From Phymorhynchus buccinoides (lineage: Eukaryota; Mollusca; Gastropoda; Neogastropoda; Raphitomidae), in contig CM065695.1 of assembly GCA_017654935.2 (NCBI GenBank), positions 37,182,431 to 37,246,430 of the forward strand: DNA of 64,000 nt, in the 5' to 3' direction. Both the position numbers and the translations under genes were made by a program. Each line of letters starts with the position of its first letter. Position 1 is the first letter of the stretch. The notes under the pieces are model-generated. The model saw only the letters and a list, made by a program, of their open reading frames with translations, ran no database searches and was not told the origin of the DNA. Positions 9,279 through 21,690 of the stretch are shown one piece after another.

Positions 9279-12200
9279 GATGTATAAAGTGGTTGATGTG
9301 GGCAGTGTGTGTGTTACAGCTGTAAAGTGGTTGGTGTGGGCAGTGTGTGTGTTACAGCTGTAAAGTGGTTGATGTGGGCAGTGTGTGTGTTACAGCTGTA
9401 AAGTGGTTGATGTGGGCGGTGTGTGTGTTACAGCTGTAAAGTGGTTGATGTGGGCAGTGTGTGTGTTACAGCTGTAAAGTGGTTGATGTGGGCGGTGTGT
9501 GTGTTACAGCTGTAAAGTGGTTGATGTGGGCAGTGTGTGTGTTACAGCTGTAAAGTGGTTGATGTGGGCAGTGTGTGTGAGTGTTACAGCTGTAAAGTGG
9601 TTGATGTGGGCAGTGTGTGTGTTACAGCTGTAAAGTGGTTGATGTGAGCACTGTGTGTGTTACAGCTGTAAAGTGGTTGATGTGGGCAGTGTGTGTGTTA
9701 CAGCTGTAAAGTGGTTGATGTGGGCAGTGTGTGTGTTACAGCTGTAAAGTGGTTGATGTGGGCAGTGTGTGTGTTACAGCTGTAAAGTGGTTGATGTGGG
9801 CAGTGTGTGTGTGTTACAGCTGTAAAGTGGTTGATGTGGGCAGTGTGTGTGTTACAGCTGTAAAGTGGTTGATGTGGGCAGTGTGTGTGTTACAGCTGTA
9901 AAGTGGTTGATGTGGGCAGTGTGTGTGTTACAGCTGTAAAGTGGTTGATGTGGGCATTGTGTGTGTTACAGCTGTAAAGTGGTTGATGTGGGCAGTGTGT
10001 GTGTTACAGCTGTAAAGTGGTTGATGTCGGCAGTGTGTGTGTGTTACAGTTGTAAAGTGGTTGATGTGGGCAGTGTGTGTGTTACAGCTGTAAAGTGGTT
10101 GATGTGGGCAGTGTGTGTGTTACAGCTGTAAAGTGGTTGATGTGGACAGTGTGTGTGTTACAGCTGTAAAGTGGTTGATGTGGGCAGTGTGTGTGTGTTA
10201 CAGCTGTAAAGTGGTTGATGTGGGCAGTGTGTGTGTTACAGCTGTAAAGTGGTTGATGTGGGCAGTGTGTGTGTTACAGCTGTAAAGTGGTTGATGTGGG
10301 CAGTGTGTGTGTTACAGCTGTAAAGTGGTTGATGTGGGCAGTGTGTGTGTTACAGCTGTAAAGTGGTTGATGTGGGCAGTGTGTGTGTGTTACAGCTGTA
10401 AAGTGGTTGATGTGGGCAGTGTGTGTGTGTGTGTTACAGCTGTAAAGTGGTTGATGTGGGCAGTGTGTGTGTTACAGCTGTAAAGTGGTTGATGTGGGCA
10501 CTGTGTGTGTTACAGCTGTAAAGTGGTTGATGTGGGCAGTGTGTGTGTGTGTTACAGTTGTAAAGTGGTTGAAGTGGGCAGTGTGTGTGTGTGTGTAACA
10601 GTGTTTAAAGTGAGCACTGTGTGTGTTGCAGCTGTAAAGTGGTTGATGTGGGCAGTGTGTGTTACAGCTGTAAAGTGGTTGATGTGGGCAGTGTGTGTGT
10701 TACAGCTGTAAAGTGGTTGATGTGGGCAGTGTGTGTGTTACAGCTGTAAAGTGGTTGATGTGGGCACTGTGTGTGTTACAGCTGTAAAGTGGTTGATGTG
10801 GGCAGTGTGTGTGTGTGTTACAGCTGTAAAGTGGTTGATGTGGGCAGTGTGTGTGTTACAGCTGTAAAGTGGTTGATGTGGGCAGTGTGTGTGTGTTACA
10901 GCTGTAAAGTGGTTGATGTGGGCAGTGTGTGTGTTACAGCTGTAAAGTGGTTGATGTGAGCACTGTGTGTGTTACAGCTGTAAAGTGGTTGATGTGGGCA
11001 CTGTGTGTGTTACAGCTGTAAAGTGGTTGATGTGGGCAGTGTGTGTGTGTGTACAGCTGTAAAGTGGTTGATGTGTGCAGTGTGTGTACAGTGTGTGTGG
11101 TTGTGTGTGTGTGTGTTACAGCTGTAAAGTGGTTGATGTGGGCAGTGTGTGTGTGTTACAGCTGTAAAGTGGTTGATGTGGGCAGTGTGTGTGTTACAGC
11201 TGTAAAGTGGTTGATGTGGGCAGTGTGTGTGTTACAGCTGTAAAGTGGTTGATGTGGGCAGTGTGTGTGTGTTACAGCTGTAAAGTGGTTGATGTGGGCA
11301 GTGTGTGTGTTACAGCTGTAAAGTGGTTGATGTGGGCAGTGTGTGTGTTACAGCTGTAAAGTGGTTGATGTGGGCAGTGTGTGTGTTACAGCTGTAAAGT
11401 GGTTGATGTGGGCAGTGTGTGTGTGTTACAGCTGTAAAGTGGTTGATGTGGGCAGTGTGTGTGTGTGTGTGTGTTACAGCTGTAAAGTGGTTGATGTGGG
11501 CAGTGTGTGTGTTACAGCTGTAAAGTGGTTGATGTGGGCAGTGTGTGTGTTACAGCTGTAAAGTGGTTGATGTGGGCAGTGTGTGTGTGTGTGTGTTACA
11601 GCTGTAAAGTGGTTGATGTGGGCAGTGTGTGTGTGTTACAGCTGTAAAGTGGTTGATGTGGGCAGTGTGTGTGTGTGTGTGTTACAGCTGTAAAGTGGTT
11701 GATGTGGGCAGTGTGTGTGTTACAGTTGTAAAGTGGTTGATGTGGGCAGTGTGTGTTACAGCTGTAAAGTGGTTGATGTGGGCGGTGTGTGTGTTACAGC
11801 TGTAAAGTGGTTGATGTGGGCAGTGTGTGTGTGTTACAGCTGTAAAGTGGTTGATGTGGGCAGTGTGTGTGTGTGTTACAGCTGTAAAGTGGTTGATGTG
11901 GGCAGTGTGTGTGTTACAGCTGTAAAGTGGTTGATGTGGGCAGTGTGTGTTACAGCTGTAAAGTGGTTGATGTGGGCGGTGTGTGTGTTACAGCTGTAAA
12001 GTGGTTGATGTGGGCGGTGTGTGTGTTACAGCTGTAAAGTGGTTGATGTGGGCAGTGTGTGTGTTACAGTTGTAAGGTGGTTGATGTGGGCAGTGTGTGT
12101 GTGTTACAGCTGTAAAGTGGTTGATGTGGGCAGTGTGTGTGTGTTACAGCTGTAAAGTGGTTGATGTGGGTGGTGTGTGTGTTACAGCTGTAAAGTGGTT

Positions 12201-15200
12201 GATGTGGGCAGTGTGTGTGTTACAGCTGTAAAGTGGTTGATGTGAGCACTGTGTGTGTTACAGCTGTAAAGTGGTTGATGTGAGCAGTGTGTGTGTGTTA
12301 CATGTGTAAAGTGGTTGATGTGAGCAGTGTGTGTGTTACAGCTGTAAAGTGGTTGATGTGAGCACTGTGTGTGTTACAGCTGTAAAGTGGTTGATGTGAG
12401 CAGTGTATGTGTTACAGCTGTAAAGTGGTTGATGTGGGCAGTGTGTGTGTTACAGCTGTAAAGTGGTTGATGTGAGCAGTGTGTGTGTTACAGCTGTAAA
12501 GTGGTTGATGTGGGCAGTGTGTGTGTGTTACAGTTGTAAAGTGGTTGATGTGGGCAGTGTGTGTGTTACAGCTGTAAAGTGGTTGATGTGGGCAGTGTGT
12601 GTGTGTGTGTTACAGCTGTAAAGTGGTTGATGTGAGCAGTGTGTGTGTTACAGCTGTAAAGTGGTTGATGTGGGCAGTGTGTGTGTGTGTGTTACAGCTG
12701 TAAAGTGGTTGATGTGAGCACTGTGTGTGTTACAGCTGTAAAGTGGTTGATGTGGGCAGTGTGTGTGTTACAGCTGTAAAGTGGTTGATGTGGGCAGTGT
12801 GTGTGTGTGTGTGTGTTACAGCTGTAAAGTGGTTGATGTGGGCAGTGTGTGTGTTACAGCTGTAAAGTGGTTGATGTGGGCAGTGTGTGTGTGTTACAGC
12901 TGTAAAGTGGTTGATGTGGGCAGTGTGTGTGTGTTACAGCTGTAAAGTGGTTGATGTGGGCAGTGTGTGTGTTACAGCTGTAAAGTGGTTGATGTGGGCA
13001 GTGTGTGTGTTACAGCTGTAAAGTGGTTGATGTGGGCAGTGTGTGTGTTACAGTTGTAAAGTGGTTGATGTGGGCAGTGTGTGTGTTACAGCTGTAAAGT
13101 GGTTGATGTGGGCAGTGTGTGTGTTACAGCTGTAAAGTGGTTGATGTGGGCAGTGTGTGTGTTACAGCTGTAAAGTGGTTGATGTGGGCAGTGTGTGTGT
13201 TACAGCTGTAAAGTGGTTGATGTGAGCAGTGTGTGTGTTACAGCTGTAAAGTGGTTGATGTGGGCAGTGTGTGTGTGTTACAGCTGTAAAGTGGTTGATG
13301 TGGGCAGTGTGTGTGTTACAGCTGTAAAGTGGTTGATGTGGGCAGTGTGTGTGTTACAGCTGTAAAGTGGTTGATGTGGGCAGTGTGTGTGTGTTACAGC
13401 TGTAAAGTGGTTGATGTGGGCAGTGTGTGTGTTACAGCTGTAAAGTGGTTGATGTGGGCAGTGTGTGTGTTACAGCTGTAAAGTGGTTGATGTGGGCAGT
13501 GTGTGTGTTACAGTTGTAAAGTGGTTGATGTGGGCAGTGTGTGTGTTACAGCTGTAAAGTGGTTGATGTGGGCAGTGTGTGTGTTACAGCTGTAAAGTGG
13601 TTGATGTGGGCAGTGTGTGTGTTACAGCTGTAAAGTGGTTGATGTGGGCAGTGTGTGTGTTACAGCTGTAAAGTGGTTGATGTGGGCAGTGTGTGTGTTA
13701 CAGCTGTAAAGTGGTTGATGTGGGCAGTGTGTGTGTTACAGCTGTAAAGTGGTTGATGTGGGCAGTGTGTGTGTTACAGCTGTAAAGTGGTTGATGTGGG
13801 CAGTGTGTGTGTTACAGCTGTAAAGTGGTTGATGTGGGCAGTGTGTGTGTGTTACAGCTGTAAAGTGGTTGATGTGGGCAGTGTGTGTGTTACAGCTGTA
13901 AAGTGGTTGATGTGGGCAGTGTGTGTTACAGCTGTAAAGTGGTTGATGTGGGCAGTGTGTGTGTTACAGCTGTAAAGTGGTTGATGTCGGCAGTGTGTGT
14001 GTGTTACAGTTGTAAAGTGGTTGATGTGGGCAGTGTGTGTGTTACAGCTGTAAAGTGGTTGATGTGGGCAGTGTGTGTGCTACAGCTGTAAAGTGGTTGA
14101 TGTGGGCAGTGTGTGTGTTACAGCTGTAAAGTGGTTGATGTGGGCAGTGTGTGTTTTACAGCTGTATAGTGGTTGATGTGGGCAGTGTGTGTGTTACAGC
14201 TGTAAAGTGGTTGATGTGGGCAGTGTGTGTTACAGCTGTATAGTGGTTGATGTGGGCAGTGTGTGTGTGTGTTACAGCTGTAAAGTGGTTGATGTGGGCA
14301 GTGTGTGTGTGTGTGTTACAGCTGTAAAGTGGTTGATGTGGGCAGTGTGTGTGTTACAGCTGTAAAGTGGTTGATGTGGGCAGTGTGTGTGTTACAGTTG
14401 TAAGGTGGTTGATGTGGGCAGTGTGTGTGTGTGTGTTACAGTTGTAAAGTGGTTGAAGTGGGCAGTGTGTGTGTGTGTTGTAAAGTTGTAAAGTGAGCAC
14501 TGTGTGTGTTGCAGCTGTAAAGTGGTTGATGTGGGCACTGTGTGTGTTACAGCTGTAAAGTGGTTGATGTGGGCAGTGTGTGTGTTACAGCTGTAAAGTG
14601 GTTGATGTGGGCAGTGTGTGTGTGTTACAGCTGTAAAGTGGTTGATGTGAGCACTGTGTGTGTTACAGCTGTAAAGTGGTTGATGTGGGCAGTGTGTGTG
14701 TTACAGCTGTAAAGTGGTTGATGTGGGCAGTGTGTGTGTTACAGCTGTAAAGTGGTTGATGTGGGCAGTGTGTGTGTGTTACAGTTGTAAAGTGGTTGAT
14801 GTGGGCAGTGTGTGTGTTACAGCTGTAAAGTGGTTGATGTGAGCACTGTGTGTGTTGCAGCTGTAAAGTGGTTGATGTGGGCACTGTGTGTGTTACAGCT
14901 GTAAAGTGGTTGATGTGGGCAGTGTGTGTGTGTGTTACAGCTGTAAAGTGGTTGATGTGGGCAGTGTGTGTGTGTGTGTGTTACAGCTGTAAAGTGGTTG
15001 ATGTGGGTGTGTGTGTGTTACAGCTGTAAAGTGGTTGATGTGGGCAGTGTGTGTGTTACAGCTGTAAAGTGGTTGATGTGGGCAGTGTGTGTGTTACAGC
15101 TGTAAAGTGGTTGATGTGGGCAGTGTGTGTGTGTTACAGCTGTAAAGTGGTTGATGTGTGGCAGTGTGTGTGTGTTACAGCTGTAAAGTGGTTGATGTGG

Positions 15201-18200
15201 GCAGTGTGTGTTTTACAGCTGTATAGTGGTTGATGTGAGCAGTGTGTGTGTTACAGCTGTAAAGTGGTTGATGTGGGCAGTGTGTGTGTTACAGCTGTAA
15301 AGTGGTTGATGTGGGCAGTGTGTGTGTGTGTGTGTTACAGCTGTAAAGTGGTTGATGTGGGCAGTGTGTGTGTGTTACAGTTGTAAAGTGGTTGATGTGG
15401 GCAGTGTGTGTGTGTGTGTGTTACAGCTGTAAAGTGGTTGATGTGGGCAGTGTGTGTGTTACAGCTGTAAGGTGGTTGATGTGGGCAGTGTGTGTTACAG
15501 CTGTAAAGTGGTTGATGTGGGCGGTGTGTGTGTTACAGCTGTAAAGTGGTTGATGTGGGCGGTGTGTGTGTTACAGCTGTAAAGTGGTTGATGTGGGCAG
15601 TGTGTGTGTGTGTGTGTGTTACAGCTGTAAAGTGGTTGATGTGGGCAGTGTGTGTGTTACAGTTGTAAAGTGGTTGATGTGGGCAGTGTGTGTGTTACAG
15701 CTGTAAAGTGGTTGATGTGGGCGGTGTGTGTGTTACAGCTGTAAAGTGGTTGATGTGGGCGGTGTGTGTGTTACAGCTGTAAAGTGGTTGATGTGAGCAG
15801 TGTGTGTGTTACAGTTGTAAGGTGGTTGATGTGGGCAGTGTGTGTTACAGCTGTAAAGTGGTTGATGTGGGCGGTGTGTGTGTGTTACAGCTGTAAAGTG
15901 GTTGATGTGGGTGGTGTGTGTGTTACAGCTGTAAAGTGGTTGATGTGGGCAGTGTGTGTTACAGCTGTAAAGTGGTTGATGTGAGCACTGTGTGTGTTAC
16001 AGCTGTAAAGTGGTTGATGTGAGCAGTGTGTTACAGCAGGGACTGATGTGTAAAGTGGTTGATGTGAGCAGTGTGTGTGTTACAGCTGTAAAGTGGTTGA
16101 TGTGAGCACTGTGTGTGTTGCAGTTGTAAAGTGGTTGATGTGAGCAGTGTATGTGTTACAGCTGTAAAGTGGTTGATGTGGGCAGTGTGTGTGTGTGTTA
16201 CAGTTGTAAAGTGGTTGATGTGAGCAGTGTGTGTGTTACAGCTGTAAAGTGGTTGATGTGGGCAGTGTGTGTGTGTTACAGTTGTAAAGTGGTTGATGTG
16301 AGCACTGTGTGTGTTACAGCTGTAAAGTGGTTGATGTGGGCAGTGTGTGTGTGTGTTACAGCTGTAAAGTGGTTGATGTGAGCAGTGTGTGTTACAGCTG
16401 TAAGGTGGTTGATGTGGGCAGTGTGTGTGTGTGTGTTACAGTTGTAAAGTGGTTGATGTGAGCACTGTGTGTGTTACAGCTGTAAAGTGGTTGATGTGGG
16501 CAGTGTGTGTGTTACAGCTGTAAAGTGGTTGATGTGGGCAGTGTGTGTGTGTGTGTGTGTGACAGCTGTAAAGCTGTTGAGTGTTGATGTGTGTGTGTTA
16601 CAGTTGTAAAGTGGTTGATGTGGGCAGTGTGTGTGTTACAGCTGTAAAGTGGTTGATGTGGGCAGTGTGTGTGTGTTACAGCTGTAAAGTGGTTGATGTG
16701 GGCGGTGTGTGTGTTACAGCTGTAAAGTGGTTGATGTGGGCAGTGTGTGTGTTACAGCTGTAAAGTGGTTGATGTGGGCAGTGTGTGTGTTACAGCTGTA
16801 AAGTGGTTGATGTGGGCAGTGTGTGTGTTACAGCTGTAAAGTGGTTGATGTGGGCAGTGTGTGTGTTACAGCTGTAAAGTGGTTGATGTGGGCAGTGTGT
16901 GTGTTACAGCTGTAAAGTGGTTGATGTGGGCAGTGTGTGTGTTACAGCTGTAAAGTGGTTGATGTGGGCAGTGTGTGTGTTACAGCTGTAAAGTGGTTGA
17001 TGTGGGCAGTGTGTGTGTGTTACAGCTGTAAAGTGGTTGATGTGGGCAGTGTGTGTGTTACAGCTGTAAAGTGGTTGATGTGGGCAGTGTGTGTGTTACA
17101 GCTGTAAAGTGGTTGATGTGGGGGGTGTGTGTGTTACAGCTGTAAAGTGGTTGATGTGGGCAGTGTGTGTGTTACAGCTGTAAAGTGGTTGATGTGGGCA
17201 GTGTGTGTGTTACAGCTGTAAAGTGGTTGATGTGGGCAGTGTGTGTGTTACAGCTGTAAAGTGGTTGATGTGGGCAGTGTGTGTGTTACAGCTGTAAAGT
17301 GGTTGATGTGGGCAGTGTGTGTGTTACAGCTGTAAAGTGGTTGATGTGGGCAGTGTGTGTGTTACAGCTGTAAAGTGGTTGATGTGGGCAGTGTGTGTGT
17401 TACAGCTGTAAAGTGGTTGATGTGGGCAGTGTGTGTGTTACAGCTGTAAAGTGGTTGATGTGGGCAGTGTGTGTGTGTTACAGCTGTAAAGTGGTTGATG
17501 TGGGCAGTGTGTGTGTTACAGCTGTAAAGTGGTTGATGTGGGCAGTGTGTGTGTGTTACAGCTGTAAAGTGGTTGATGTGGGCAGTGTGTGTGTGTTACA
17601 GCTGTAAAGTGGTTGATGTGGGCAGTGTGTGTGTGTTACAGCTGTAAAGTGGTTGATGTGGGCAGTGTGTGTGTTACAGCTGTAAAGTGGTTGATGTGGG
17701 CAGTGTGTGTGTTACAGTTGTAAGGTGGTTGGTGTGGGCAGTGTGTGTGTGTGTTACAGTTGTAAAGTGGTTGAAGTGGGCAGTGTGTGTGTGTGTGTTA
17801 CAGTTGTAAAGTGAGCACTGTGTGTGTTGCAGCTGTAAAGTGGTTGATGTGGGCAGTGTGTGTGTTACAGCTGTAAAGTGGTTGATGTGGGCAGTGTGTG
17901 TGTTACAGCTGTAAAGTGGTTGATGTGGGCAGTGTGTGTGTTACAGCTGTAAAGTGGTTGATGTGAGCACTGTGTGTGTTACAGCTGTAAAGTGGTTGAT
18001 GTGGGCAGTGTGTGTGTTACAGCTGTAAAGTGGTTGATGTGGGCAGTGTGTGTGTTACAGCTGTAAAGTGGTTGATGTGGGCAGTGTGTGTGTGTTACAG
18101 CTGTAAAGTGGTTGATGTGGGCAGTGTGTGTGTTACAGCTGTAAAGTGGTTGATGTGGGCAGTGTGTGTGTGTTACAGCTGTAAAGTGGTTGATGTGGGC

Positions 18201-21198
18201 AGTGTGTGTGTTACAGCTGTAAAGTGGTTGATGTGGGGGTGTGTGTGTGTGTTACAGCTGTAAAGTGGTTGATGTGGGGTGTGTGTGTGTGTGTGTGTGT
18301 TACAGCTGTAAAGTGGTTGATGTGGGCAGTGTGTGTGTGTTACAGCTGTAAAGTGGTTGATGTGGGCAGTGTGTGTGTTACAGCTGTAAAGTGGTTGATG
18401 TGGGCAGTGTGTGTGTTACAGCTGTAAAGTGGTTGATGTGGGCAGTGTGTGTGTGTTACAGCTGTAAAGTGGTTGATGTGGGGTGTGTGTGTTACAGCTG
18501 TAAAGTGGTTGATGTGGGCAGTGTGTGTGTTACAGCTGTAAAGTGGTTGATGTGAGCAGTGTGTGTGTTACAGCTGTAAAGTGGTTGATGTGGGCAGTGT
18601 GTGTGTTACAGCTGTAAAGTGGTTGATGTGGGCAGTGTGTGTGTGTGTGTGTTACAGCTGTAAAGTGGTTGATGTGGGCAGTGTGTGTGTTACAGCTGTA
18701 AAGTGGTTGATGTGGGCGGTGTGTGTGTTACAGCTGTAAAGTGGTTGATGTGGGCGGTGTGTGTGTGTGTGTGTGTGTGTGTTACAGCTGTAAAGTGGTT
18801 GATGTGGGCAGTGTGTGTGTTACAGCTGTAAAGTGGTTGATGTGGGCAGTGTGTGTGTGTTACAGCTGTAAAGTGGTTGATGTGGGCAGGTGTGTGTGTT
18901 ACAGCTGTAAAGTGGTTGATGTGGGCAGTGTGTGTGTTACAGCTGTAAAGTGGTTGATGTGGGCGTGTGTGTGTGTTACAGCTGTAAAGTGGTTGATGTG
19001 GGCAGTGTGTGTGTTACAGCTGTAAAGTGGTTGATGTGGGCACTGTGTGTGTTACAGCTGTAAAGTGGTTGATGTGAGCACTGTGTGTGTTACAGCTGTA
19101 AAGTGGTTGATGTGGGCAGTGTGTGTGTGTTACAGCTGTAAAGTGGTTGATGTGGGCAGTGTGTGTGTTACAGCTGTAAAGTGGTTGATGTGAGCAGTGT
19201 GTGTGTTACAGCTGTAAAGTGGTTGATGTGGGCAGTGTGTGTGTGTTACAGCTGTAAAGTGGTTGATGTGAGCAGTGTGTGTGTTACAGCTGTAAAGTGG
19301 TTGATGTGGGCAGTGTGTGTGTGTGTTACAGCTGTAAAGTGGTTGATGTGAGCAGTGTGTGTGTTACAGCTGTAAGGTGGTTGATGTGGGCAGTGTGTGT
19401 GTGTGTTACAGCTGTAAAGTGGTTGATGTGAGCACTGTGTGTGTTACAGCTGTAAAGTGGTTGATGTGGGCAGTGTGTGTGTGTGTTACAGCTGTAAAGT
19501 GGTTGATGTGGGCAGTGTGTGTGTTACAGCTGTAAAGTGGTTGATGTGGGCAGTGTGTGTACAGTGTAAAGTGGTTGACAGCACTGTGAGCAGTGTGTGT
19601 GTAAAGTGGTTGATGTGGGATGTGTGTGTGTGTGTGTTACAGTTGATGTGTAAAGTGGTTGATGTGGGCAGTGTGTGTGTTACAGCTGTAAAGTGGTTGA
19701 TGTGGGCAGTGTGTGTGTTACAGCTGTAAAGTGGTTGATGTGGGCAGTGTGTGTGTTACAGCTGTAAAGTGGTTGATGTGGGCAGTGTGTGTGTGTTACA
19801 GCTGTAAAGTGGTTGATGTGGGCAGTGTGTGTGTTACAGCTGTAAAGTGGTTGATGTGGGCAGTGTGTGTGTTACAGCTGTAAAGTGGTTGATGTGGGCA
19901 GTGTGTGTGTTACAGCTGTAAAGTGGTTGATGTGGGCAGTGTGTGTGTGTTACAGCTGTAAAGTGGTTGATGTGGGCAGTGTGTGTGTTACAGCTGTAAG
20001 TGGTTGATGTGCAGTGTGTGTGTTACAGCTGTAAAGTGGTTGATGTGGGCAGTGTGTGTGTTACAGCTGTAAAGTGGTTGATGTGGGCAGTGTGTGTGTG
20101 TGTTACAGCTGTAAAGTGGTTGATGTGGGCAGTGTGTGTGTACAGTGTGTGTGTTACAGCTGTAAAGTGGTTGATGTGGGCAGTGTGTGTGTTACAGCTG
20201 TAAAGTAAAGTGGTTGTGTGTGTTACAGCTGTAAAGTGGTTGATGTGGGCAGTGTGTGTGTTACAGCTGTAAAGTGGTTGATGTGGGCAGTGTGTGTGTG
20301 TTACAGCTGTAAAGTGGTTGATGTGGGCAGTGTGTGTGTTACAGCTGTAAAGTGGTTGATGTGGGCAGTGTGTGTGTTACAGCTGTAAAGTGGTTGATGT
20401 GGGCAGTGTGTGTGTGTTACAGCTGTAAAGTGGTTGATGTGGGCAGTGTGTGTGTTACAGCTGTAAAGTGGTTGATGTGGGCATGTGGGCAGTGTGTGTG
20501 TGTTACAGCTGTAAAGTGGTTGATGTGGGCAGTGTGTGTGTTACAGCTGTAAAGTGGTTGATGTGGGCAGTGTGTGTGTTACAGCTGTAAAGTGGTTGAT
20601 GTGGGCAGTGTGTGTGTTACAGCTGTAAAGTGGTTGATGTGGGCAGTGTGTGTGTTACAGCTGTAAAGTGGTTGATGTGGGCAGTGTGTGTGTGTTACAG
20701 CTGTAAAGTGGTTGATGTGGGCAGTGTGTGTGTTACAGCTGTAAAGTGGTTGATGTGAGCAGTGTGTGTGGTTACAGCTGTAAAGTGGTTGATGTGGCAC
20801 TGTGTGTGTTACAGCTGTAAAGTGGTTGATGTGGGCAGTGTGTGTGTGTTACAGCTGTAAAGTGGTTGATGTGGGCAGTGTGTGTGTTACAGCTGTAAAG
20901 TGGTTGATGTGAGCAGTGTGTGTGTTACAGCTGTAAAGTGGTTGATGTGGGCAGTGTGTGTGTGTTACAGCTGTAAAGTGGTTGATGTGGGCAGTGTGTG
21001 TGTTACAGCTGTAAAGTGGTTGATGTGAGCAGTGTGTGTGTTACAGCTGTAAAGTGGTTGATGTGGGCAGTGTGTGTGTTACAGCTGTAAAGTGGTTGAT
21101 GTGGGCAGTGTGTGTGTTACAGCTGTAAAGTGGTTGATGTGGGCAGTGTGTGTGTTACAGCTGTAAAGTGGTTGATGTGGGCAGTGTGTGTGTTACAG
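9279..21198. repeat. Giant 38-bp minisatellite, about 300 units, ending at a splice acceptor
   Basis: The unit is TTACAGCTGTAAAGTGG + TTGATGTGGGCAG + (TG)n. The basic period is 38 bp; the TG tail varies so spacing is mostly 36-50 bp. Common variants are GAGCAC or GGCGGT for GGGCAGT and TTGTAA for CTGTAA. Each unit holds the 12-bp palindrome TTACAGCTGTAA, a branch-point-like TTGAT and a (TG)n-TTACAG acceptor-like block. The last TTACAG (21193-21198) is the presumed acceptor of the exon at 21199. Recurrent rare variants show that multi-kilobase segments were duplicated inside the array. I place it in the last intron of that gene. Confidence 0.95.
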
Positions 21199-21307
21199 CA
21201 GGGACTCCTCGCCCCCTACCCAGCGAAGCAGCACCCTGAACATCAAACGCAATTCCGGCTGGCCCTGGATGGACATCAAGAAGGACTCCTTCAAGCTCTT
21301 CTACTGA
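21199..21307 (+). CDS. Candidate terminal coding exon of an unrecognised gene
   Basis: After TTACAG, one frame (codons from 21200) reads 35 residues ending SGWPWMDIKKDSFKLFY and a TGA at 21305-21307. The sequence changes abruptly from array to balanced, GC-rich, protein-like DNA, and the reading frame starts at a good AG. The acceptor is a tandem CAGCAG (NAGNAG), so the first exon base could be 21199 or 21202. I do not recognise the protein family. No upstream exon is visible in the window: the preceding 12 kb is array, and the 9 kb before it has no supported coding exon, so the previous exon is probably to the left of the window. A second frame is also open across this region (QGLLAPYPAK...), which weakens the call. 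The gene would be convergent with the minus-strand G alpha s gene. Confidence 0.45.
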
Positions 21308-21690
21308 TCCTATGCTGCTTCTACGCTGCCGCTCCCCCCCTCCTCCCCTTCCTTCATCTCCCTGTTCAACACCCCACACCCACCCCTCGGACATCAAGGA
21401 GTATTGCATCAAAGAATGTCGACATCTTAGAAATCAAGACGCCTGTGAGAGAAAGTTATAAAACACTCTGATCTGTGTGAATTTCGCACGGCCAACATTA
21501 CATGGCTGCTTTTAACATGGGCGGCCATACTCTGACTTCAGGGGAAGAGAGTATCATGATCTGTTTGGAATTTCAACAACAGTTATCTGTTCAATGTTAT
21601 AGAGTGGATCCAAATCATCTTTATTATCTCATAACAGAGAAATTGCAGCCAGGTGCACATAAGAAAAACAACAATAAAGACATTTATCAA
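21308..21690 (+). other. Candidate 3' UTR with AATAAA
   Basis: Pyrimidine-rich sequence follows the stop. An AATAAA hexamer lies at 21673-21678. About 21478-21547 matches part of the GTT-tailed retroposon at 28358-28515 (TTTCGCACGGCC, TGGCTGCTTTTAA, GACTTCAGGGGA). UTR status depends on the exon call. Confidence 0.4.

Noticed and set aside
9279..21192. Repeated short open frames (CYSCKVVDVGSVC type) as cysteine-rich peptides
   Set aside because: They are simple translations of the 38-bp unit, shift frame with each TG-length change, and lack conserved starts.
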